Both the position numbers and the translations under genes were made by a program. Under the pieces are notes generated by a model. That model made no database searches. It was not told the DNA's origin and was given only the letters and a program-made list of their open reading frames with translations. From Bilabrum cf. latius (lineage: Eukaryota > Bigyra: Bicosoecida > Bigyra > Bicosoecida), in assembly GCA_965178125.1 (NCBI GenBank), contig OZ237745.1, forward strand, positions 62,001 through 126,000: DNA of 64,000 nucleotides, written 5' to 3'. Shown here one piece after another: positions 11,899 to 23,900 of the stretch (positions are counted from its first letter, which is position 1; every line of letters starts with the position of its first letter).

Positions 11899-14800
11899 AT
11901 GGCAGCCGCAGTCGGGGGAGAACCCGGTGCTGCTGTAAATCCCAATGGTCCTGGAGCCCAAGTTGCCGCTGCAACGGCATCTGGCACACCTGCTCTGCAG
12001 ATGGACACTGTCGGGCCGATTGTAAAGCAAAGATTTACGCAATTTTTGTAGAAGTGAGAGCAGCGCGCTTGGCGTGTTCTGTTCCATGCCTACCTGCATC
12101 GCAAGGTCAAACCTAGATGCCAGTTGAAACAGCAGGCCAGAATACTGGGAACAGATCGAAACAAAGCAGAGCCAGATCACGGCACGGATCCGTGTTGTAT
12201 GCGTCTAACTGTGCCCCTTGCTTCGATTTCATCGCGCAGCTTCACAGTTCGAGTGCGATACTCGGAACCGTCTGAATCAGGCGACGATCCATCCCAGCAT
12301 TCGACAGAAGACGTGCACGAATATTTGGAGCAGGTGGATGCAATGAAATAGCACGAACATCATACTCTGCAGGTCGATTTTAGGCACCTGGTCGCCCACG
12401 ATGAAATGCTCTCCTAGGTTATCTCCGACGACTACTACCGATACGACTGGTGGTTGCGGCAGGCTGCTTACGACGTAGTGAAGGCCCGGGCCCCCGATTT
12501 TGCTGACCAAGACACCGCTTAGAAGACGTTCTTCGTGTCATTCCACAACATGCCAGCGATCCTTCGGTGAGGAAGTCGCTCGTCCCCGCTGCGTGCACCG
12601 GCAGCACGCCAACCCTAAGCCCGCCTTGCCCGACTCATCCCATGCTCCAAGCGACTCTGCCTCACCCAGAAACAAGTCTTCTTCTTCCACTTTCCCTCAC
12701 GCAGAGTCCGAGAGCTGCGGGCCAGCCAGATCGGCCGCCTCTCCTCCTTCCGCGGCACAGTCACCCGGACCAGCGAGGTGCGCCCGGAGCTGCTCCTCGG
12801 CGTGTTCACGTGTGACGAGTGCAACACCCGGTCTGACCCGGTGGAGCAGCAGTTCAAGCTCACGACCCCTGCGCGATGCCGCAACCCCAGCTGCCCGAAC
12901 CGCACCCGGTTCCGCCTTGACCTGGACCGCTCCCGCTTCGTGGACTGGCAGAGAGTGCGCGTGCAGGAGAACTCGGATGAGATCCCCCCGGGGTCCATGC
13001 CCAGGTCCGTGGACGTGGTGCTGAGGCACGCGGCCGTGGACAGGGCCAAGGCGGGCGACCGCTGCGAGTTCACGGGGGCGCTCGTGGTGGTGCCTGACGT
13101 GTCGCAGCTCATGCGCGCGGGGCAGGCGCCCAGGGCACACACGAGGCCGGCGGGGTCCAAGCTGGGCGCGGGATCCGACGGAGTGACGGGGCTCAAGGAG
13201 CTGGGCGTGAGGGATCTGACCTACCGCACGGCCTTCGTGGCGTGCAGCTGCCGCAGGGAGCAGCAGGCTGGGCTGGGCTCCAGTGCCCTGGAGGACGACG
13301 AGGGCGAGGACGAGCTCGAGAGGATCCGGGCCGAGTTCCCGCCCAGCGAGAGGAAGGCCTTCCACGACCTGGCGGCCAAGCACAAGAGCTCTCTGTACCA
13401 GCGCATGACCTCGAGCGTGGCCCCGACAGTGTTCGGGCACGACGAGGTCAAGCGGGGCGTCCTGCTCATGATGCTGGGGGGCGTGCACAAGCGCACCTCG
13501 GAGGGCATGAGCCTGCGAGGGGACCTCAACGTGTGCGTGGTGGGAGACCCCTCCACGGCCAAGTCCCAGTTCCTCAAGTACACGCACAAGTTCCTGCCGC
13601 GGTGCGTCTACACGAGCGGCAAGGCCTCCAGCGCGGCAGGTCTCACCGCCTCGGTGGCCAAGGACCCCGAGACGGGCGAGTTCACCATCGAGGCGGGTGC
13701 TCTCATGCTGGCGGACCACGGCGTGTGCTGCATCGATGAGTTCGACAAGATGGACCCGGCGGACCAGGTGGCCATCCACGAGGCCATGGAGCAGCAGACC
13801 ATCTCCATCACCAAGGCAGGGATCCAGGCCACGCTCAACGCCCGGACCTCCATCCTCGCCGCTGCCAACCCGGTGCTCGGCAGGTATGACCGCTCCAAGA
13901 CCCTGCGTCAGAACGTGGGGATCAGCCCCCCGATCATGAGCAGGTTTGACTTGTTCTTCGTAGTGCTGGACGACTGCGACGAGGCCCAGGATCTGGCCAT
14001 CGCGAGACACATCGTGGACGTCCACCGGAGGCAGGCAGACGCGCTGCACCCGGACTTCGAGCCGGACTTCATGCGCAGGTACATCAGGTACGCCAAGACC
14101 ATCCAGCCCCAGCTGTCGGCAGAGGCGATGGAGACGCTGGTTGCGTGCTACCGCCGGCTGCGGCTGGGCGACGCCACCGGTTCCCAGCGGTCCTACCGCA
14201 TCACTGTTCGTCAGCTGGAGTCCATGGTGCGGCTCAGCGAAGCGCTGGCCAGGCTGCACCTGGAGCCCGTGGTGCGTGAGGAACACGCTCTGGAGGCTTA
14301 CCGGCTGCTGCAGAGGTCCATCATCCACGTGGACTCCGGGAGCGTGGAGCTGGAGGCGGCCGAGCCCACGGTCATGGGACAGGACTCGCCCGATGCCGGT
14401 GAGGAGGAGGGGGAGGGTGAGCGGGCCGACGAGGACGAGGACGAGGATGAGGATGGCGGCAAGGGCAAGGGCAAGCGCGGGGGCAAGCGTGACAAGAAGA
14501 GCCTGCAGCTGACGTACGACCAGTACTGGCGCATCGCACGTGCCCTGCAGCTGTACGTGCGATCCAGGGAGACCGCCGAGAACGGTGGGGCCATCCCTCA
14601 GTCTGACATGGTGAACTGGTACCTGGAGCAGCAGGCAGACGAGCTCGAGTCGGAGGAGGAGCTCGCCACGCAGCGCGTGCTGATCAACCGCGTGATCGGG
14701 CGCCTGATCGAGCACGAGGAGAGGCTCGTTGTGGTAAGGGCCGTGGACGTGCGGGCGAGGAGGGAGGGCGAGGGCAAGGAGGACGAGGACGAGGATGAGG

Positions 14801-14946
14801 AGGGGGCGGGTGCCGAGGGCGAAACTGCCTTCTCGTGGTTCACTGCGGCGGAGGCCAAGGCAGACGCGGAGGGGCGCGCCCTCGCCGAGTTGGAGCAGAG
14901 GCTCATCTCGGTGCACCCTGACGTGCCCGACGATGGGGAGCTTTGA
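11899..14946 (+). CDS. MCM6: MCM6, subunit of the MCM2-7 replicative helicase
   Basis: Three exons: 11899-12053, 12240-12566 and 12705-14946 (907 residues, TGA stop). Introns use GTGAGA/GCGCAG and GTGAGG/ACGCAG, and all phases match. The N-terminal A domain aligns to MCM6 through I-V-K-Q-R-F-T-Q-F, EYLEQVDAMK and VDFRHLVAH. The zinc-binding CDEC...CRNPSC pair lies near residue 196. Walker A is GDPSTAKSQ (about 439), then LMLADHGVCCIDEFDKM for Walker B, and SRFDLFF with the arginine finger (about 570). The C-terminal winged-helix region follows an acidic Glu/Asp/Lys linker. The protein unwinds DNA at replication forks as part of the Mcm2-7 ring. UAG codons at 12049, 12349, 12415 and 12520 all lie in the less conserved N-terminal exons; none occurs in the 2.2-kb catalytic exon. 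Confidence 0.95.
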
Positions 14947-15058
14947 GCAAGTACACGATTCTTATGTGTTCCTGCAATCTCTGAAATCCTGTCAATCAAA
15001 CCTATTGCAGGATCCTGATCCTAATGCGATGGGAGACCGTTCAGGGCCAGCCGCTGCA

Positions 15059-17377
15059 TCAATCGCTTCCGTTGCTTGACACCTCCTTGGCAAGGGCCCT
15101 CCCGATTCGCTCCTCCTCCGCTCGCATCCTGTCTCGCCAGCCGGCCATCCTCAAGTGCACCTCCCTCTGGAATTGCAGCATGCGGACCGAGAGGCACAGC
15201 GCACCGGTTGCAACCGCAAGGGCCCCGATCCCCAACCCTTTGGTGACACGCCACGCAGTGGAGTGCACGCCCCGAGACCTCGCCTGCGCGGCGGCTAGCC
15301 CTGCACCCATGAGCCCCACGGCGGGCAGCAGGAACCGCTCTCCCACCCCCTCCCCCCCGGCCTGAGTCAGTGCCGCTGCCCGCTCGGCAGAGACCCGTCC
15401 CCATCTCCGCCTCACACCATCCACGTGCGCGGCCCCCACCACCCCCAGCACCCTGCGCCCCGGGGCCGACCACAGCCTGTACGCCAGCAGCTCATCCCTC
15501 TCGTCCAACAGGGCGGCGTCCGCCATGACCGGCTGCTCCTCGATCACAGCGCGCTTGGTGACTGCGGGCACCTCAGGGTCTCGAGAGGCCGCCAGCAGAT
15601 CCACCGACTCGGCTACCGTCTGCCGCACGAGCACCCTAAGGGCCTGCAGGTCCATCAGACTGGGGGGCTGCTCCTGCAGGGCGCGCGCTGCACCCAGGGC
15701 CTCCTCCAGCGCTCGCTCCTGCTCTTGCACGTCGGCTTGTAGCTCCTCGTCGCTCCCCCGCCCAGTGGATCGAGCGTGCTGCTGGTTGCCTCCTCCTTCT
15801 CCTTCTCCGGAGCTGGCCCAATCGTCCTCACCCTACCCAACTCCCGCATCGATGGGCCTCCCAGCCTTGTGTTGTTGCTTCTCCTTCTCCTTCTCCTCCT
15901 CCTCCTTCTACTCTGCCTGCCTCGCACCGCTCTCTAGCCTCTCCAGCACTGCCTGCTGCCCTTCGATGAAGCCCTCCCACGCGCGCACCTTGTCCTCCAG
16001 AGCAGCAAGGGCCACAGAGAGAGACCCTTCAGAGCTGCTGCTTACCCGACTGCCACCGGTTGGATCAGTGCTGCTGCTGCTGCTGCTGCTGCTATTGCTG
16101 CCCGGCACGCTAACGAGAGGCAGGTCCAGCAGCCCCTGCTGCGCCGCTCGTGGTGCGTTTGCCGGTAGTACCTGCATTCTCTCGGCATCCAGCTCACGCG
16201 CGCGATGCTCCAGCGCTGCTGGCCAAGCAGGTTCGGCAATTGAGTTTGATGATTGCGATTCCGAGGCGACGCTAGCCCCCTGCGCGTTTGAGGAACCTGC
16301 TGCTCCTGTGCTGCTGCTTGCTTGCTCCCGAAGCACAACCGAGGCCTCCCGCAGCAGTGCCAGCTCCAGCTTCTGTCTCTCTAGCTGCACCGCCGCCTGT
16401 CTGGCATTGAACCTCGCACGCCTGCCGGAAAGGTCCCCTGAGCTACCCCCGTGCGTGCTCTACGTGCTCATTCCTTCCAACTCGGCCTGTGCCAAGGCGC
16501 CCCCTTGAGCCGCCGCCCTGCGCCTTGCCCGCGCTGCCCCCAGCAGTCGCTCCCTCCGCCCCTCCCCAAGCCGCTCTACCTCGGCCAGGGCCTGCACCAG
16601 CGAGCCCTCGGCCAGGGCGCCACGCGAGGACGAGGAGGACGCGGCCCGCAGTGAGCTGGTCCTCGAGTCGTGGCCCGCAGCGTGCCAATAGAGCGCCGAG
16701 CGGATTCTGTTCCTCGCGACGGCGTCGGCCCCCAGCACGGCGCGCGTCCCCTCCCCTAGCGATGCGTCCCGGACTGCGCTTTCAGCACACAGAGCCGCGG
16801 CCCGGCGCGTGTCGCCAGCGAGGACAGCGATGGCAAACTGCAGCTTTTCCTGGCTATTGAGCCTGCGGGCTTCTCCGAAGATCAGCTGCATGGCGCCCAG
16901 GGTGCTGCGCGCGGCGGTGACGCGCGGGTGCCTGTCTAGCAGCACCAGGTCCGTCTCGCGGTGGCGAGCCACCTCTATGCCCGCGACCATGTCCGCACCG
17001 TAGTCGCCATCAGCTGCGGCTGTCAGTCCAGCAGATTGCTCAGCCAGGCTTCCGAACGCAAGAAGCATTGTGGGGTCGGACAGCATGAATGAAGGCGGCT
17101 CGTCCCCCACCCCGGGCTGTGGGGCCGGAAATACATCCGGTGCGACTGCGTGCGCCCGGCTTCCGTCCAATTCTATCGCGACACAGTCTGGCTAGAAACT
17201 TTCAGACGCCCACGCAATTCCACGCATCTGCTCTTTGTCACAAGCGTGTGAGGTGCCCAGAAGCAGCACTTTGCCACCGTCCTGCTTTTCAAATTCGGCG
17301 ACTTTTGCGACACCATCAAGTCCTTCCAGCCGATCTACAGTTTTGCTCGAACTTGATTCCGAATGGCTGTCAGACAT
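15059..17377 (-). CDS. TraB-domain membrane protein
   Basis: One exon from ATG 17377 to TGA 15059-15061 (772 residues), open through UAGs at 15833, 15908, 16460 and 17192. The N-terminal TraB motif KVLLLGTSHACDKEQMRG (about residue 34) runs through UAG-17192 into PDCVAIELDGSRAHA, the hallmark G-T-x-H ... V-x-x-E-L-D pattern of TraB/PrgY/GumN proteins. The second half of the fold, DERDELLAYRLW and VVGAAHVDGVRRRW, sits near residues 625-655 after a long Ser/Glu/Gln-rich insert. Hydrophobic stretches near the C-terminus (FLLPAVGLMGAGLAAA and GLGIGALAVATGALCLSV) suggest a tail-anchored or twice-spanning protein, as in the mitochondrial outer-membrane TRABD relatives. Biochemical activity is not established for the family. 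Confidence 0.8.
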
Positions 17378-17576
17378 GTCTCCAATAGGCAGCAAATGGG
17401 GCAAAATTGAGAATGTGATTGAATTCACTCGTCACATGCTGCGGCGCCACGGCCTTCGAATCGGCCCTTCGTCGACGCTCCTCAAGGTCCATTTTTTGGC
17501 CGACATGGCATTCGCAAAGTTCTCTCTCGGTGATGATGCCGAGGGTGCATCGACAAGTTTGTTTGGAGGAGGTGCA

Positions 17577-19852
17577 ATGACCAGCGAAGGGTCCGTTCCA
17601 TTCGCTTTCGGGGGGAACGATTCAGTTGCCGCTGATGGCGGTGCTGGCGAGACGAAGGAGGCCCCCGCTCCTGCCATAGACTACAGCCCGGGATCAGAGG
17701 CGCCGAATAAGCTCGAACTCTTAGCAGCTGCGTCTGGTGAGGGATTTAGGTTCCAGATTCGCCCCGTCAATCGCGTTCGGTGATTCCCAGCTGATGCCAT
17801 CATGCATGATTCCCCCCCCGCCAGCTGCAGACCCCCAGCTGGCCGACATTCGAGCAGCAGTTGATGGACTCCGTGTGCTTGCCGGCATCGAGACTGTAAT
17901 CGTTGAGCCGTGCGCTGATGCCGCCACGCTCTCCAGCTCTGTCGAGGCCAAGTTTGCAGACCAGGTGAGAGGCTCCTCTCTCTGTGGCAAGGCCCACCAA
18001 GCTTCGTCCATTTCCTTACACTGCACGCCATCTCCATTCATTTTCCTACTGCTCGCAGCCGTGGCTCTCATCAGCGACAGCCCGCATCGCCGAAGGAGCC
18101 TCGGCAATTCTGGTGGTGGACGGCGGCCGCGGGGTGGTGCAGGGCTCCGAGGAGGTGCTCACCTACGTACGGACTGCGTTCAGCCGATCACTGTCCAGCT
18201 CTCGCCGTGTCACCCACGAGGACGGGCAGGCGGACGGCAGCGCCTTCGATTACGACCTGTTCGTGATCGGGGGAGGCTCCGGCGGCATCGCCTGCGCCAA
18301 GGAGGCCGCTCGGCTGGGGGCCCGGGTGGCGCTGGCAGATTTCGTGAAACCCTCGTGGCAGAACACGCGCTGGGGGCTGGGCGGCACCTGCGTGAACGTG
18401 GGCTGCATCCCCAAGAAGCTCATGCACACGGCGGCCATCATGGGTGAGGCACGGCACGAGGCGAGGCACTTCGGGTGGGATCCAGTGCCTGGGGCACACG
18501 GGGCCGGGGCCGGGGGCGAGGGACAGGCGCCCATGTCCTTCGGGGCACCTGCCACGCACGATGCCAAGGCCGTCAGGGGGCAGCACTCGTGGGAGAAGCT
18601 GGTCGAGGCGGTGCAGAACCACATCGCGAGCCTCAACTTCGGGTACAAGAACGATCTGAGGTCCAAGGGGGTCTCCTACAAGAACGCGCTGGCCACCTTT
18701 CAGGACGCACACACCGTGGAGCTGGTCAACAAGCAGCGCAAGCGGTCCACCGCAACCTCCGCCAGGTTCGTGGTGGCGGTGGGCGGCAGGCCCCGCCCCC
18801 TGTCCTGTCCCGGCCACGAGCTGACCATCAGCTCGGACGACCTCTTCTCTCTAGACGAGGCCCCCGGCCGCACCTGCGTGGTGGGGGCTGGCTACGTGGC
18901 CCTCGAGTCCGCCGGACTGCTCGCCGGGCTGGGGTACGACGTGGTGGTGCTGGTTCGGTCCATCCTGCTGCGGGGGTTCGACAGAGAGGCCGCGGATGCG
19001 ATCCGGGCGGACCTGGAGGCGAGGGGCGTGCGCTTCATAGTGGGTGCCACGCCCCTCAATGTGGAGGAGGCCAAGGAGGAGGAGGAGAAAGGGGCCGCGT
19101 CAAGCGCGTCGAGCGGGGCGGGTGGATCCGCAGGGGAGGGCGAGGGTCGGCTGCAGGTCACCTGGAAGGACCCCGCGTCGGGGGAGGAGGTCACGGAGCG
19201 GTTTGGCACGGTGCTGGCCGCCGCGGGCCGTATCGCAGACACGCGGTCCCTCGGTCTGGACAAGGTGGGGGTTGTGCCTGCGAAGAACGGCAAGCTGGAC
19301 TGCGAGGACGAGCAGACGAGCGTGCCGAATATCTACGCAGTGGGTGACGTGGTGAACGGCAAGCCTGAGCTGACCCCCGTGGCCATCATGGCGGGCAAGC
19401 TGCTGTCCAGGAGGCTGTTCGGGGAGGGTCCCGGGCGCGCGATGGACTACGAGCTGGTGCCCACCACCGTGTTCACCCCGCTCGAGTACGGGACCATCGG
19501 GCTGAGCGAGGAGGACGCGATCGAGAGGCACGGGGAGGATGCCGTGGAGGTGTACCACAGCAAGTATCACCCCCTCGAGTGGACCGTGGTGGAGGAGAGG
19601 GAGGCCAGCCTGGCCCAGGCCAAGCTCATCGTGCTCAAGAAGGAGGGAGAGAGGGTCATCGGGTTCCACTACCTGGGCCCCCACGCGGGCGAGGTCACGC
19701 AGGGCTTCGCGACTGCCATGCGGCTCGGGTGCACGAGGCAGGACCTCCTCGAGACGGTGGGCATCCACCCCACCTCTGCGGAGGAGTTCACCATCCTGGG
19801 CGTCAGCAAGAGCAGCGGCGAGGACGCCCAGAAATCGGGGTGCTGAGGTTAA
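17577..19852 (+). CDS. TXNRD: Selenoprotein thioredoxin reductase (high-Mr type, C-terminal GCUG)
   Basis: Exons 17577-17736, 17831-17964 and 18059-19852; two 94-base introns with GTGAGG/CTGCAG and GTGAGA/TCGCAG. Motifs in order: FAD-binding VIGGGSGG, the redox disulfide CVNVGC (about residues 209-214), the NADPH-binding GAGYVALESAGLLAGLG, a second FAD block SVPNIYAVGDV, and the catalytic HPTSAEEF. The end reads Ser-Gly-Cys-UGA-Gly-UAA, the exact C-terminal arm Gly-Cys-Sec-Gly of animal-type TrxR, making Sec694 the penultimate residue. A SECIS-like hairpin follows at 20613-20680. The enzyme passes NADPH elect rons to thioredoxin or other targets. The first 120 residues before the FAD domain are not a recognisable glutaredoxin. 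The start is uncertain: an earlier in-frame ATG exists. No UAG is used. If UGA were a stop, the protein would end Gly-Cys. Confidence 0.9.
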
Positions 19853-20968
19853 GCCCCCCGGCCCGTGAGGGTCCCGAGTGCCTCTGGTGAGTGCAGTGAG
19901 TGTTAACAGTGAGAGAGGTGCCTGCTGGTGGTTGCGGCGCGTGTTGTTGTTGTCTGCGTGATAGAGTGGGCCACAGTGTGAGGAGAGGGATGGAAGCTCG
20001 CTCGGTGAGCGGGGGCGCGATGCACTGCATTGTGCTGCCGCCTCGCCTGGCCGATTTCTTCACCTTCTTCTCGCCTGTCCATTCACAGCAGACACACACG
20101 CGCCCCGCCCCGCCAGCGGGTGTCTCTCGAGCTGCACTGCATTGCACCATGGGTGTGCTCAGGACCAAAGGACGGTAGTCGGGGGGCTGGAAAGTCGCGC
20201 CCTGTCGGGAGGAACTGCCCTGTTGTTCTCTCTTGTTCCCTCCCTTGCCCTGCCCGCCTCCTTTTTCGCCCTGCACGTGCATCTGGCAGAGCACCGTTAT
20301 TTTGGTGCCTGGCTGTAAACGCCGCGGGGTGATTAAAGGTGACGGGGTGTGGGAGGGGGGACTAGAAGCAGCGGGGTGGTTGGAGGTGGGAAGGAGAAGG
20401 CGCGCCCCCGGGATGTGCATCGCATGGCGGTGCATCCCGGCGGGGGCAGCGGAAGCGTGTCACCCAGTGTGGGTGGCTCGCGCTTGGTGGTGTGTGCGCA
20501 TGTGTGGTGGGGTAAGGTCGGGTTTAGGTAGTGGTACCGTGCATCGAGGGGCTCTGTTCCCTCACGCTCTGCCCCTGCCTCAGTCCTGCCTGTGCCCCGT
20601 CCTCGTGCTGGCGGTGCCTTATGACGGCCCTGGCTGTAATGGCGCTTTTTGGCGCTTAGCCTTGGCCTGAAGGTGGGTCTTCGGACCTAGTCGCAGCATT
20701 TGCAAGTCATGTGCTCATTTCCACTCATTTTGCGTTGTACCGTAACTTGTGCAATCATACACGTGCGACCATATCAGCATGCGCGCGCAACGTTGTGCGA
20801 TCGACCAAAATAGAAGAAGAACAATCATGGAACCGAAACACAAACTCTCCTACTTTTACCGGGTCGCTAGCGTAGAAATATTCTTCTGGTTCCCTGTGGC
20901 TCCTGCGCGTAGATCGCGAGTCCCAGCACATTTCGAAGTGCTGCTAAGAACTCCAAAGCTGTGGAGCC
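19853..20968. other. Thioredoxin reductase 3' UTR and upstream flank of the TmcB-like gene
   Basis: This stretch has no recognisable protein gene. Its first 800 bases should be the TrxR 3' UTR and carry GT-rich runs and the SECIS candidate at 20613-20680. The last 270 bases before ATG 20969 are AT-richer and are taken as the promoter of the TmcB-like gene; they show no similarity to the flank of its inverted copy. Confidence 0.55.
20613..20680 (+). promoter_or_regulatory. Candidate SECIS element (type II)
   Basis: The hairpin has the SECIS core: ATGA at 20621-20624 opposite TGA at 20668-20670, able to form the tandem G-A pairs. Helix II is GGCC (20626-20629) with GGCC (20664-20667), a two-base mismatch, then GGCT (20632-20635) with AGCC (20658-20661). 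Unpaired AA sits at 20638-20639, 13 bases after the quartet. A small top helix GCGC/GCGC (20642-20645 with 20652-20655) closes a six-base loop, as in type II SECIS. Helix I is short (CCT/AGG plus wobbles). It lies in the expected 3' UTR, about 775 bases after the Sec UGA. Confidence 0.75.
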
Positions 20969-23900
20969 ATGTTTGCAAGCTAGTCGACAGCATTGGGAGA
21001 GAATTCCAAGGGGCCCCTCGATTTGATCTTGGAGTCTCTCTATGGTTTTGCCTATGTTATGTCCAAAGAGATGACGGTGGAATAGAGAGCATACTTAGTG
21101 TTCATTACGATTGACGCGTTGCAGGTGAGAGAATCCCAGCGGGTGCCGCTCCTCGCACACGGAGGAAGCCGTTGATTCCTAATCGAACCAACGGTCAGAC
21201 CAAAACAAGCACAAGAAATACCGTTCATAACACTTCATCCTGCGCTACTATTTTGTTTTATCGTGCGCAGTTCTACAATTTCCCGGTGAATAGCTCGTTG
21301 TGGGAAGGCGGAGACTCGGCCGGTATTCCACCCCTCGCGACAGTTCTGGACGTCCTCAGCGGAGACTTTGTCGCAAGGTCCAGCTTGTTCACGCTTTATG
21401 TTGTCCTATTAGTAGCATCCACGCTTTGGACGTCCCTTTTCGTGGCCGCGAGCTGTTACGTTGGTGAGAATCCTCACGTTGTGTACTACGCCCATCATAT
21501 GCTCCTTGTTTGGCTGATACGGTGTTCGCAAGCTCCATGCAACCCATGATGCAAATAAGTTTGATTTTAGTCCAAATTCATTTTGGTTTGGAATCACTGC
21601 TCCACCGCTTTCCATCGATTGCAGCGTGGTGCTTCATCACGAAAGCGCCCCAATCTGGCATCGTGCTCAAGGGCCTCAGATCGGTGGCGACCTTGACGAC
21701 CACAACTCTATTCCTGCCGTTTACGACTGTGATGGCCAGGGCACTCGGGTGCCCGGGCGTGGAAGCCCCCGCCGAGTCTGGCTCGCTGGATGGCTTCTCG
21801 TGGATCGGCACGGGCTGGCAGTGCGATGCCGCCGGCCCGATCATCATCCGTATTTTCATCAGCGCCGTCCTGCTCGTGTTCGCGGTGCTCAGCGTGTTCA
21901 TTACGGCCGTGTTCATCGACCGGAACCCGGCCTCTGCGTCGTGGAGCGCCAAGAGCCACGGGCGGGTGGACGCTGTGGTGCTCGTGATCAAGGTAGTGCT
22001 GGTGCTCTGCTTCACCGTGTTCCGGGATGTGCTGCTCGACTCGTGGGTGCTCACCGCCATCCTCTACCTCTCGGGTCTCACGTGGGCCGTCCTCATGTTC
22101 AGGCAGATGCCGTACGTGCACGCGGGTGTCAACGGCATGCAGACCGGGTTTGCAGCCGTCTTCGTCTGGTCCACGGTGGCGCTGACTCTGCACAAGTATG
22201 CCAACTACGGAGACCTCAGCGTGCTCTTCTACATCGGTTGCGGGCTGTCCTACTGCCTTGGTTTCCTGGCCGTGTACGCCCGGGAGCACTATATCGCCAT
22301 GCTGCCGCTGGAGGAGTGCTCCAGGGTGGTGCACCTCGACGTGTGGGCCAGGCACCGCATGCAGGACTTCGCGCAGAGCAGGATGTAGTCGGGGGGTGCG
22401 GTGGCGGTGCTGAGCGACAGGGCATAGCGCAGGGGCAACAGGGGCAATGACGGTGGTGCAGGTGGCGGTGGGACGTTCCTCATGCAGCTGGGTGGTCAGC
22501 TAATGGGCCTGGCAGAGTCGTCCACCTCTGGGGGGTTGAACGGCTCCCACAAGCGTGCCGCTTCTGGTAGTGGAGGAGGCAGTCGTACGAAACACAAGGG
22601 AGCGGGCGCAAGGGACCGCTCCGGTGCTGGGCGTGGTGACGACACAGACGCCTCTCGGTCTGCAGGGGAGCAGGGCTTGCACGAGAGCTCTGATGATGAG
22701 GTGGAGGACGAGGACGAGCGGGCGGTGCTCCTGGCCCAGCGCAGGGCCGCAGCTTCGGCTGCTCCTCGTCTGGGTCTGGACACTGGTGCGGCGCTCATTG
22801 CCGGAGGAGAAGGGCTTGCTTCCTCTGCGGACCTCGGGGGGAACATCGATGCTGACACGCTCTACGGGCAGCGGCTGCTCCACAAGGCGTACTCCAACCC
22901 ACGGAGGAGGCTCGAAGAGCAGCGGCTGTACGCAGCCGAGCGAGCCTACCGCCACATGGTCATGCACCACGCGCAGAACCCCATGAGCCACGTGCTGGCA
23001 GCCGAGTTCTACCGCTCCTTCTACCCAGAGAACAACTTCGCCGAGGCACAGTGCCTATCTGCAGCCAGGCTGAGGCAGCCCGGGCTGGACGTGGCCTTCT
23101 TCATCTACCAGCGCACCAGGGCGCTGCGGGAGGGAGCTGACTCGAGCAAGCTGTCTGCGCTGGACCGCGTGATCTTCGAATCGCTGGCCAAGCAGGCGCA
23201 GGAGAGCAAGATCGCGGCACAGCGCAGCATCCTCAAGCTGTGGGAGCACCTGTCGCAGAGCCATCCGCGGGTGGGTGACCTTGTGGGAGTCAGCGTGGAG
23301 ATTGAGCAGTCTCTAGCTCGCACAGAGGGTCTGTACAAGACCATGATGCAGCTGAACTCGGGAGCGCTCGTGGCCCGCAACTACGCCGAGTTCCTTCTCG
23401 AGCTGAGGAACGACCCAATGCCCGCCATGGAGTGAGTCTGCTGCTCTGACCTAACCATGCAACCCTTTGCCATGCTACCTTTTCTTTTCGTACACTCAAC
23501 TGCCAGGGATCCTATAATGCTTCCTTCAGTCTCCTGTTTACACCCCCCCTCGCTCTATCCCGCAGGCTGTTCAACAAGGCCGACCGCATCGAGGAGAGGC
23601 ACACTCGGCAGCGGCAAAAGGCAGTCAAACACGTGGTGCTGGGCGCGCCTGCTCCTGATGTGGACCAGCTGGACGATTCTGCCGCCAGTCTCACCGTCAG
23701 CGCTTCGGACAGCAGCCTGGGTGAGATCCTGTCAGCCTCTCCAGCGGCCTGTCGACTCTTCGGGCACTCGAGCACGAGCTAGATCGTGGGACTGCCTGTG
23801 CTATCGCTGCTGCCGGAGCCTGTCCGCACCTTGTGGTAGAGGCGAGTGCACTCCATGGTGCGGCTGGGCTTCTCACCGAACCTAAATCGCACCGAAGTGA

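Noticed and set aside
12697-14916. A 739-codon open frame antisense to MCM6
   Set aside because: It mirrors the GC-rich third-position bias of MCM6 and has no motif of its own; MCM6 is certain on the plus strand.
21483-21532. A 50-base intron (GTACTA...CGCAAG) as intron 2 of the TmcB-like gene
   Set aside because: The alternative GTGAG...TTGCAG intron (21464-21624) matches the window's splice consensus and joins the first helix into the family's AWCF motif.
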